Assembly: GCA_910580005.1 (NCBI GenBank)
Contig: CAJTXH010000067.1
Location: forward strand, 1 to 14,759
Length of the DNA: 14,759 nt
Reading direction: 5' to 3'
Source of the DNA: an uncultured Lachnospiraceae bacterium
Lineage (GTDB): Bacteria; Bacillota; Clostridia; Lachnospirales; Lachnospiraceae
Shown here: positions 1 to 6,412 of the stretch, in pieces
Layout: every line of letters starts with the position of its first letter
Numbering within the stretch: position 1 is the stretch's first letter
Program-made: the position numbers and the translations under genes
Notes under the pieces: generated by a model
The model's database searches: none
Told to the model about the DNA's origin: nothing
The model's input: only the letters and a program-made list of their open reading frames with translations

Positions 1-447
1 GAGTTTCATACATCAATTTTACCAAGTTTGCTTGCTTAAGTTCGCACCTATGGGATATAGTCCCCCCGCTACTGCATGATTAAGCATAGCCGATAAGACT
101 TTGTGGATAAGGGTAATACTTCCATTCCCAATGCCATCCTCCGTCATTTCCTGATAACAGTCCAGAATATGCGTTCTCCGTGCTGCCTGAATCTGCATCC
201 CGGCAAACTTCTGTTTCCACATGTCTTTATTCTATACCTTTGTATAATTCTCAATGATACGGACAGCAATTTTCCCACGCTTTTGTTTCGTCCTGATATA
301 GAAATCAAATAATTCATTAGCCATCATGCTGCCATACAAAATAGAAATCATGTCATACCTGTCCTGCTCAATCAGGGCTTCCTTTTCTCGCAGGGATAAT
401 TCTTTCTTCCTGCCCTGTGGCTGCGGTTCGCTCTCCACCAGCCACAA
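1..447 (-). pseudogene. Tyrosine recombinase (transposon integrase), decayed fragment
   Basis: Read on the minus strand, two pieces in the same frame (447 to 235 and 231 to 22) look like the N-terminal half of a Tn916-type integrase. The first has the linker-like LSLREKEALIEQDRYD and then ELFDFYIRTKQKRGKIA, which starts the SAM-like core-binding domain. The second has ILDCYQEMTEDGIGNGSI and LIHKVLSAMLNHAV, the helical part of that domain. An in-frame TAG at 232-234 separates them; a TGG to TAG change of a Trp codon would explain it. After AVAGGL the frame degrades and stops near 19-21. The catalytic domain with the R-H-R-Y residues is not in the window. The 5' end joins a transposase fragment at about 430-447, so the real start is lost. 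This is recognition from memory of the family, not from an alignment. Confidence 0.6.
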
Positions 448-778
448 TAACTCTGCAACCTTTGAAGCCAGCAGTTGCAGGTATTAATTTTTGTGTTTGC
501 GCCAAAAGTTCTCTAAAGGCAGAAAAATCCACTTTACCTCTTGCTTTTGATAATGCAGCATTGCTTGCACTTTCAATACTGGCAACATGGCAAAAGTTAA
601 TTCTTTCAAAATCAAAGCTTGTGTTTGATAAACCTGATACAAAAATAACAATATCTGAAAAATTTATTTTTCTGTTTCTTATAAAATCTGTTTCCTTCTT
701 TTTACGTTGTAATTTAAAAGTACCATCATTTACCAATTTTTGTATTAGATTTATTGCCTTTTTAATAATTAATTTCAT
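440..778 (-). pseudogene. IS4-type transposase, N-terminal fragment
   Basis: A minus-strand frame opens at ATG 778 behind a good RBS (GAGGTGAGG, 2-10 nt upstream) and encodes about 112 residues before running into integrase-derived sequence. Its N-terminus resembles IS4-family DDE transposases: RNRKINFSDIVIFVSGLSN, then ASIESASNAALSKARGKVDF and SAFRELLAQTQKLIP. It breaks off at GCRVIVA, where such proteins normally reach the first catalytic Asp (pattern VxxxDG). No catalytic residue is present, so it is a dead 5' remnant. The frame stays open to 368, but that tail is out-of-frame integrase sequence. It differs from the transposase at 1032, so at least two IS4-type elements contributed to this locus. 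Confidence 0.55.
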
Positions 779-860
779 ATATCCTCACCTCAATTTATGT
801 ATTACTATATTGGCAATATATTTGGTAGTTTTTCATCTTATTAAGTTAATGACATTGCTT

Positions 861-969
861 AACGCCTCCCCGCAGTATTACCGCAGGAACGACACTCCGA
901 AGAAACGGCCTGCAAGAGAGAAAGAATATATCTGGACGGTGCGGGAGCTGCAGGGCGTGGCCTCATATG
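861..969 (+). pseudogene. Relaxase C-terminal region, part 1 (left of the IS insertion)
   Basis: The open frame reading YYRRNDTPKKRPAREKEY and then IWTVRELQGVASY is cut by the insertion sequence starting at 970. Joining base 969 to base 2280 keeps the frame and continues as GALMSAKAYRDKKALPLVEK, so both halves belong to one gene. Composition turns clearly GC-richer at about 861, which marks the junction with unrelated AT-rich sequence on the left. The N-terminal catalytic domain of the relaxase is absent, so this is a fragment that was already truncated or was later rearranged. The assignment to a MobA/VirD2-type relaxase of conjugative or mobilizable elements rests on the general look of the reconstructed protein (a basic segment followed by a long coiled coil) and on the integrase next to it. 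Confidence 0.5.
964..969. repeat. Target-site duplication, left copy (CATATG)
   Basis: CATATG directly abuts the left inverted repeat of the insertion sequence and recurs at 2274-2279 directly after the right inverted repeat. Removing one copy with the element restores the relaxase frame, which supports these exact borders. The motif is itself a palindrome, so one or two terminal bases could be assigned either way. Confidence 0.7.
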
Positions 970-2273
970 CACTAACTTACTTGTAAAAAAGAGAAAACTA
1001 TGCCATAATAAAAGCCAGGGGGTAATTTATTATGGATATAAATATAGAAGAATTAATAAAACTTTTACCAGAAGGATACCAGCAGGCATGTTATGAAACA
1101 AAAGCAATAGAAAGAAAACGTACTGTACAGACACCAGAAGAACTTCTTGTGATGTGCCTGTATTATATTTATGGTGCTTCTTTAATGGAAACAAGCCAGC
1201 TGGCAAAAATGAATGGTACAGGGAAAATGGGTGATGTTGCATTTATGAAACGTTTTACAAAAAGCAGTGGATGGTTCCAGTGGATTTCAAAAAATATAAA
1301 AACAGGGTATATGTGCCATTACCAGAAACCAGGAATACTCCGGGAATATAATGTAACTGCCATAGATGCTTCTAGTGTATATACAAAAGGCGCTGTAAAA
1401 CAGGCATGGCATCTCCATTATGCACTGGATTTGTTTTCATTAAACTGCCAGCAGTATAAAATAACAGATGAAAAAACAGGGGAAACATTAAAAAACTTTG
1501 AAATAAGGAAAAATGATTTAATAATAGCAGGCCGTGCATATGCAACAATAACAGGGATGGAATACTGTCTGGAAAACGGTGGGGATTTTATTTTAAGGAT
1601 AAGGAACAAGGCATTTAACTTATATAATGCACAAGGCAGACAGGTATTCATTACGGACTGGCTTAAAACACTGGATGGAAGTGCTTCCTGTGCCATGTTT
1701 TATTACAGGGACAGCCAGAAAAATTATAAACCTGTAAGGATATGTGCACTTCCAAAAACGGAAGAAGAACTAAAGAAAGAAGAAAAAAGATTAAAACGGA
1801 AAGAAAGCAAAAAACAGATAAAAATTTCAGATGATACAAAATTTTCACACCATTACATGTTTGTTGCCACTTCACTTCCGAAAACATTTACAGCAGAAGA
1901 TATCCTTTACATTTACCGTCTGCGCTGGCAGGTGGAAATGGTTTTTAAAAGATATAAATCCATCCTTGGTGCAGGAAGTGTGCCAGTGAAAACAAAAGAA
2001 GCAACAGAAGCATGGATAAACGGGAAAATGATGCTTGCATTGTTAATTGAAAAATTTATTGGCAATGTGGATTTTTCCCCCTCTGGGAAAAGCGGAAAAA
2101 AACAGGAGCATATGGAGGGAAACCAGACTGGCATTTCTGTTAATTTTTATTCTTACCATGCCAAAAATTAATCCTCCCTTTGGGGATGCCTTTCTAGAGT
2201 ATTCTGTGGATTCTTTTGTTGAAAAGCGAAAAACGGACAGGTTACAGATGCCAGCATTTTCACTAAATTAGTG
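970..2273 (+). mobile_element. IS4-type insertion sequence, 1304 bp
   Basis: The element is bounded by imperfect inverted repeats: CACTAACTTAC at 970-980 on the left, and CACTAATTTAG reading inward from 2273 on the right (9 of 11 match). It is flanked by CATATG duplications. It carries one transposase gene in the forward direction that fills almost its whole length. It lies inside a relaxase gene (halves at 861-969 and 2280-2582), so it arrived after that gene was in place. The single gene, the YREK motif and the size of about 1.3 kb fit the IS4 superfamily. The transposase appears inactive, so this copy could move only if an intact relative acts in trans. Confidence 0.8.
1032..2171 (+). pseudogene. 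IS4-family DDE transposase, catalytically impaired and frameshifted
   Basis: The frame starts at ATG 1032 behind a GGGGG tract with about 8 nt spacing and runs 379 codons. It shows the first catalytic Asp in TAIDASSV (D112). It also shows the IS4 YREK signature in IYRLRWQVEMVFKRYK (Y295, R298, E302, K309), which contains the catalytic Glu. The segment that should hold the second Asp reads LIIAGRAYATITGMEY: the family has ADRAY or ADRGY there, and residue 167 is Gly (GGC, 1530-1532), one base from GAC. After residue 345 or so the frame gives an unlikely tail ending at 2171. The next frame instead reads RSIWRETRLAFLLIF, which is typical of IS4 C-termini, and stays open to 2271. A one-base gain in TTTTTCCCCC at 2072-2081 would explain this. 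Two independent lesions make it a pseudogene. Confidence 0.8.
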
Positions 2274-2279
2274 CATATG
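2274..2279. repeat. Target-site duplication, right copy (CATATG)
   Basis: Second copy of the 6-bp direct repeat, directly after the right inverted repeat of the insertion sequence and directly before the resumed relaxase frame (GGT GCG TTG ATG). It pairs with 964-969. Confidence 0.7.
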
Positions 2280-2582
2280 GTGCGTTGATGAGCGCAAAGG
2301 CTTATCGGGATAAAAAGGCTTTACCACTTGTGGAGAAATTGAAAGAAGTTGTAAAAAATCTGACAATCAAGTGCGTAAAGCTTACAGAGCAGAGCAAGAA
2401 GCTGACCTCCAAAGCAGACGGGCAACAAGTACAGATTAGCCGCTTGACGAATAAGGTCATGGAACAGAGCGACACCATAGACGGATTGCCGGGAGGGAAT
2501 GAGTGTGCAGTTATAGCGTATGAAAGAACTTTGCAAAGAGCACAATAGCTTGTATGAAAAACAGAACGATTTTAAAGGATAG
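2280..2582 (+). pseudogene. Relaxase C-terminal region, part 2 (coiled coil)
   Basis: This continues the frame broken at 969: SAKAYRDKKALPLVEKLKEV, then a heptad-like coiled coil (KLTEQSKKLTSKADGQQVQI, SRLTNKVMEQSDTIDGL). Around 2490 the frame is disturbed. The original frame goes on to a stop at 2547, while coiled-coil-like sequence resumes in another frame as MKELCKEHNSLYEKQNDFKG (2520-2579, stop TAG 2580-2582). The relaxase therefore has a small deletion or frameshift near 2490-2520 in addition to the IS insertion. The upstream TTG/ATG at 2285/2288 should not be taken as the start of a separate gene. Family assignment is from memory; the coiled-coil character and the frame restoration across the IS are direct observations. 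Confidence 0.5.
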
Positions 2583-2584
2583 AA

Positions 2585-2716
2585 ATGGAAGATTGTGAAA
2601 TCATTAGGATGGTAAGGAATGTGGAGCGTGGCGGTTGCTATGCCCTGCATTTTATGGTTGAAAACAGAGGGTATGAGCGATATAATTGTATCGTAACAAC
2701 AAAATCAGTCTGTTGA
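2585..2716 (+). CDS. Small unrecognised protein, 43 aa
   Basis: ATG 2585 follows the relaxase stop by two bases and has an AAAGGA ribosome binding site about 8 nt upstream. The product is short (starts MEDCEIIRMVRN, contains ALHFMVENRGYERYN, ends KSVC) and has a balanced, protein-like composition with three cysteines. I do not recognise a family. The tight spacing suggests it was once translated with the relaxase as part of the mobile element. It could equally be the remnant of a longer protein, because its neighbours are all damaged. Confidence 0.35.
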   Translation: MEDCEIIRMVRNVERGGCYALHFMVENRGYERYNCIVTTKSVC

Positions 2717-2756
2717 AACAAGATATAAACAGACTGGATATTTGCGGAGGTTTAAG

Positions 2757-4343
2757 ATGAAAAAACAAATTAAATACTCAGTACAGTTGAGATAAACTGT
2801 TAGCAGATTGTTCTGAGGAAATATTAACTTGCTAGCAGTCACAACTGTACTGGTTATCTCATGAATTATATAGAACATGGTATTTTCCTTGATTTTAAAT
2901 TGTTGGGACTTGAAAAAATCAGCAGGATAAGTTATCATGAATACCAAAAACCCGGAACGGGAAAGCTGGTGCAACGAATTGAAAATGGAGCAGATGCGGG
3001 AAAAGGCGTTGTATTTGATTTTTGGTTTGCAGTAATCAGGAATTTATTTCCGACAGTTTTATTTAGTATTTTGTTTATTTGTAAGATTGATAAAAGAATA
3101 ACTATTGTTTTGTTGTCAGGCTACATCATCGTTTTTTTGTAACCAATATTCTTTTAAAATTTTTATATCAAATGAAAGAACGAATCTTGAATAATGAAGA
3201 AGCGTTAAACCGCTTTTTGGTGCGTGGTTTCATAGAAATGGTAGTATTCCGAATGGCGCATCAGTTCCCGGATGAGTTGCAAAAGGCCCAAGGGTCAAAG
3301 AAAGAAATCGTTGATACAAAGGTTAAAATGAATATGATTCATAAAGCCTTTTTTACGATTTTTGCGCTTCTTGCCGCTTGTCTGGATATTGCAGTTTTAG
3401 TGTACGCATGGCAGACAAAAAGTTTATCTGTAGGTGCGGTTGTTGCTTTGATAATATTGATTGATAATGCCTATACGCCGATTGCAATTTTTAATGTAAT
3501 TTATGTGCAGTATAAATTGAATAAGGCTGCTTTCTCTAGGTATGGGGAGTTTTTGGATATGCAGGATGATAAGCAGCTTGATGGCGGGATTATTCCTAAA
3601 CCTTTTTCGGGAGAAATATCAGTTAAGAAGTTGTCGTTTTGGTATGGAGAAAGGCAGATATTGAATAGTATCTCATTTGAAATACGGTCAGGTGATAAAG
3701 TAGCCCTTGTAGGTGAAACGGGTTCTGGAAAATCAACTGTTATAAAGCTACTTATAGGTTTGCTAAAATACGGTGAGGGTGAAATTCTGCTAAGCGGAGA
3801 GAACCTTGCTAATATATCATTAGAGGCTTTGTATAGAAGAATGACTTATTTGCCGCAGGAAGCCCCAGTTTTTGATGGTACAGTAAGAGAGAATATTGTA
3901 TTTGACAGAGATATTCCAGATACAGAAATCAGAAAGGTATTGTATTAGAACAGGTAGAACTTTTATCTTTAGTTGATGAATTACCGAACGGAATAGATAC
4001 GCAAATTGGTGAAAAAGCATCTTCGCTTTCTGGTGAAGAACGGCAACGCCTTGCATTGTCACGTATTTGGTTTGAGGACTCGGATATTGTCATTTTTGAT
4101 GAAGCAACGTCGGCGTTGGATAATTTGACAGAGGGTGTTGTTATGAAACGAATACTGGATTATTTGTCAAATATGACAGTCTTAGCGATTGTTCACCGGT
4201 TTACAAATATACAGAATTTTGACTGCGTTTTGGTGTTTAGAGATGGAGAAATTGTGGGACAAGGTACATTTGACGAACTAATGAATAATAATGAATATTT
4301 TGTAAAATTGTATCATTGTAGTATTGAGGACCAGATAAAATAA
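2757..4343 (+). pseudogene. ABC exporter (fused membrane and ATPase domains), multiply disrupted
   Basis: A strong RBS (GGAGG, 2746-2750) sits 6 nt before ATG 2757, which opens MKKQIKYSVQLR. That frame is then broken by TAA and TGA codons and continues as GNINLLAVTTVLVIS. A shifted frame resumes at 2861 with the exporter intracellular-loop sequence LEKISRISYHEYQKPGTGKL. Another shift lies at the T7 run 3132-3138, and the main piece (to 3948) carries the rest of the membrane domain and the nucleotide-binding domain with Walker A GETGSGKST and Q-loop LPQE. A third shift at about 3943 leads to the signature LSGEERQRLALSR, Walker B IVIFDEATSALD and the H-loop AIVHRF. About 50 residues around TM1-TM2 seem missing. 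An intact version would be a roughly 580-residue homodimer-type exporter for peptides, lipids or drugs. Immediate neighbours suggest peptides, but this copy cannot make a functional protein. Confidence 0.8.
2779..2852. repeat. Quasi-palindrome inside the exporter 5' end
   Basis: CAGTACAGTTG (2779-2789) is perfectly complementary to CAACTGTACTG (2842-2852). The match extends imperfectly inward: ACTGTTAGCAGATT on the left against ACTGCTAGCAAGTT on the complement of the right. The arms are about 30 nt and lie within the first 35 codons of the exporter pseudogene, exactly where its premature stops occur. Confidence 0.5.
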
Positions 4344-4415
4344 AATTTCGGTTTTCCCTTAAATGATTAGATAGACATAGTGCTAGCTTAGATTCCAGGA
4401 AAGAAGGATACCTGT

Positions 4416-5339
4416 ATGTCTATTAATATTTTAGGTAAGAAAATTTGGTATGAAATATATGGAACGGAATATAATGACACTTTGCTATATCTTCACGGAG
4501 GCCCAGGAGCAAGTTGTTTGGATTTTGTAAATCAGGCAAAGGCATTAAGTGAAAAAATGAAGGTTATTATATTCGATCAATTAGGAGTGCTACGCTCGGA
4601 AACTATTGCCGAGAATGAAAGTTACAGTATGGAATATCAGATCGAAATGCTTGAGGAAATGCGAAAGTTTCTTGGAATAGAAAAATGGAGCATACTTGGT
4701 CATTCTTATGGTGGTATGCTTGCAGTTTTATATGTATACACTTATCCAAACTCCATTCATAAGGTCATTCCCGAATGCCCTTCATTGTTTTTTGAAGATT
4801 CTGTAAAGTCAATAGCTGAATATTTGAATGATCATATTAATAGCTTAAATAACAATCAGGCAGTTAAACTGTGTGAAAAAATTAAATTTACAGACTATCA
4901 AGATAAGACAGAAGTAGTATTTGATTTGCTGACTTTACTTGGTTATGTTACAGATATGAAACTGCGAAATTATCTACATGGTATTTCTTTTGACGAATAT
5001 CAAATGAGTATGGACACCACTGATATTACAGATGAGATGTGGTCAAAAGGAGAGCGGCATTTGATGAAATTGCTGGAAACACAACCACAGACGAATGACT
5101 CATTGCAAAAAAGGGTGCTGATGACCGATAATTTTTTGCCGATGCTCTCAAAGATTACTACTCCAATGCTGTTGATTAATGGAAAGTATGATCCTGCATG
5201 TACAAAGAATCAAATAGAGTATATTATGAACAATACACAAAATGTGACACAGGCTATTTTTGAAGAAAGTGGGCATTTTCCAAGAATTGAAGAAGCAAAG
5301 AAATATACGAATACTATTTTGCGTTTCCTTGAAACATGA
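4416..5339 (+). CDS. Alpha/beta hydrolase, proline iminopeptidase-like
   Basis: This is a complete 307-residue protein; ATG 4416 has AGAAGGA 7 nt upstream. HGGPG (27-31) forms the oxyanion-hole loop of the proline iminopeptidase (S33) group. GHSYGG (95-100) is the nucleophile elbow with Ser97; the acid is probably Asp259 in NGKYDPA and the base His287 in ESGHFPR. No signal peptide or membrane segment is visible, so it should be cytoplasmic. The segment after strand 4 reads DQLGVLRSE where classical members have DQRGxGxS, so the Arg is not conserved and substrate use may differ. It could be an aminopeptidase, or an esterase or lactonase. It lies 72 nt after an ABC exporter pseudogene in the same direction and overlaps the next ORF by ATGA. 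This pattern suggests an operon in which the hydrolase acted on a peptide or small ester. It is the only apparently intact gene of the cassette. Confidence 0.85.
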   Translation: MSINILGKKIWYEIYGTEYNDTLLYLHGGPGASCLDFVNQAKALSEKMKVIIFDQLGVLRSETIAENESYSMEYQIEMLEEMRKFLGIEKWSILGHSYGGMLAVLYVYTYPNSIHKVIPECPSLFFEDSVKSIAEYLNDHINSLNNNQAVKLCEKIKFTDYQDKTEVVFDLLTLLGYVTDMKLRNYLHGISFDEYQMSMDTTDITDEMWSKGERHLMKLLETQPQTNDSLQKRVLMTDNFLPMLSKITTPMLLINGKYDPACTKNQIEYIMNNTQNVTQAIFEESGHFPRIEEAKKYTNTILRFLET

Positions 5340-5527
5340 ACAAGAAATTTCGATTTATAGAGAAAACAGTGAAAAAGTATGAGTACACTTTAGAGGATTT
5401 TAAAGTCTTATTTTATAAGGATATAATGATATACAGGCTGACAGGGTGCAGGATGTTGTTTTTGCTTTTACGAAATTTAGGGAGAATCATTAAGCATAAA
5501 GCAGTACAAGGTACAGATTACACATAA
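5336..5527 (+). pseudogene. Short ORF coupled to the hydrolase; N-terminal remnant of an unknown gene
   Basis: ATG 5336 overlaps the hydrolase stop (ATGA), the usual sign of translational coupling, so the start is believable. The first 28 or so residues (MNKKFRFIEKTVKKYEYTLE, then DFKVLFYK) are lysine-rich and look like a genuine N-terminus. From about 5420 the reading frame crosses sequence that in another frame encodes an antitoxin tail, so the remaining 35 residues are a fortuitous readthrough. I therefore call it the stump of a third cassette gene, cut by a deletion near 5420. The NKKF...TV start vaguely resembles leader peptides of Clostridial cysteine-rich exported peptides, but no Cys-rich core follows, so that is speculation. 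Confidence 0.4.
5422..5493 (+). pseudogene. Antitoxin C-terminal remnant (type II TA)
   Basis: In the frame ending at TAA 5491-5493 the sequence reads NDIQADRVQDVVFAFTKFRE and then NH, a charged helical tail like those of RelB/Phd/ParD-type antitoxins. It stops 2 nt before the toxin-like frame begins, the normal antitoxin-toxin spacing. The rest of the antitoxin is missing on the left; a TAA at 5416-5418 and the foreign ORF from 5336 mark the break. Assigned mainly from its position. Confidence 0.4.
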
Positions 5528-5810
5528 GGCATTAGCGGATATGGGAGAAATCTATAACTATATTGCAATACAACTCCAGGCACCGGAAAATGCAATGGGA
5601 CAATATAACCGGATTGCGAAAGCTATCGAGGAACTAAACATGTATTCAGAGAAAATAAGACTTATGGAGTCTGAGTAGGAACGGACAATGGGTTTAAGGC
5701 AGTTGGTGGTAGATAATTATTTAGTTTTCTATGTTATTGAGAATGAGAGAGTTATTGTAATGAGAGTATTATATAGCCCATCTGATATTAAGGTGAGGCT
5801 GAAGGGCTAA
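5496..5810 (+). pseudogene. ParE/RelE-family toxin, inactivated
   Basis: The reading frame 5496-5810 gives a protein of about 104 residues once an internal stop is ignored. It has the RelE/ParE superfamily layout: an N-terminal strand and helix (KVQITHKALADMGEIYNYIA), two charged helices (AMGQYNRIAKAIEELNMYSE), then ERTMGLRQLVVDNYLVFYVI and the final strands VIVMRVLYSPSD. A TAG at 5676-5678 interrupts it between SE and ERTMG; CAG or GAG there would restore it. The likely start codon position (5496) is ATA, where ATG is expected, with GGGAG about 11 nt upstream. Intact relatives inhibit gyrase or cleave mRNA on ribosomes; which one cannot be told here. With both lesions and a truncated antitoxin the module is not functional. 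Confidence 0.65.
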
Positions 5811-6113
5811 AAAGTATAATTATGGCATATAAAATATTTTTGATATCATGTGGGTAAGCAGAAATACAGAAGAAATGTAGGAAACGTAAGAAAAAGATGA
5901 CATAATGGGTTCGAGTGATGATAATACGAATAATGGAATTATTTCTGTTTTGGTGAGCAAGGTCAATCCATACATAATATATCGGTAGAAGCCAGACAAT
6001 CAGTTAAAAAAATCTCTGCCAGTACAATAGTACTCCTCACCTCGAAAGCTTTTGCGGTTTTTCTTTTGTCGTTTTTTATCAGAATACGCCGCAGGAACTC
6101 TGACCAGACCTAT
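5811..6113. other. Intergenic debris without a recognisable gene
   Basis: No frame with a credible start and family resemblance is seen. The stretch contains a 5-bp perfect inverted repeat with a 4-nt loop, AGTAC-AATA-GTACT (6021-6034), in an otherwise AT-rich background. Coding potential is broken by stops in all frames. Confidence 0.5.
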
Positions 6114-6245
6114 ATGGACAAGCTGTTTATCCCCATGCAGGGCTATTCCATAAAAGGGATTGCCCCACTTGTGCATCTGACGGCAGGGGCTATCTACTCA
6201 AGGTTAGACCATATACGGAAGAAGCTGGGAAAGATTTGTGTCTGA
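6114..6245 (+). pseudogene. Unrecognised coding-like fragment, 43 codons
   Basis: ATG 6114 to TGA 6243-6245 reads MDKLFIPMQGYSIKGIAPLV then HLTAGAIYSRLDHIRKKLGK. It has a plausible amphipathic composition and is open for about 25 further codons upstream without a start. There is no convincing RBS, and the opposite strand over the same bases is also open (MHKWGNPFYG...). One of the two is probably the tail of a lost mobile-element gene; I cannot name it. Confidence 0.25.
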
Positions 6246-6298
6246 CCATTTGATAATGCCTTTGTATCCTCCATCCGTCTGGATAACCCACTACACAA

Positions 6299-6340
6299 CA
6301 TAAATTCCAGTTATAATTCCGGGCTTTGCCAGTAAACAGC
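6299..6340 (+). repeat. 42-bp dispersed repeat, copy A
   Basis: From CATAAATTCCAG to GCCAGTAAACAGC this matches 14717-14759 with one inserted T and one C/T difference, in the same orientation. The sequence to the left of the two copies is unrelated, so the left boundary is sharp. On the minus strand it encodes LFTGKARNYNWNL, part of an open frame of 63 codons (6190-6381) with no recognised family. Confidence 0.75.
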
Positions 6341-6412
6341 AGTTTTCCAGTGTCCAGCTGAATATTACATGACAGGGGCACTCCAGCCCCGTTGGCGTTT
6401 AAATCCCCATAT

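Noticed and set aside
417..986. 189-codon plus-strand open frame as one gene
   Set aside because: It is mostly antisense to a transposase fragment; only its last 36 or so codons (from about 861) look coding, as part of the relaxase.
2072..2103. Programmed frameshifting in the IS transposase at the A7 run (2096-2102)
   Set aside because: The needed change is to the +1 frame, whereas an A7 slippery run normally supports -1; no stimulatory hairpin is evident, and the element is otherwise defective, so mutation is simpler.
2285..2548. Independent 87-aa gene
   Set aside because: Its frame joins exactly to the relaxase fragment left of the IS, so the TTG/ATG start is internal.
6375..6390. GGGGC-ACTCCA-GCCCC hairpin as the uvrB terminator
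   Set aside because: Only a 5-bp stem and no T-tract on the minus strand after it; not convincing.
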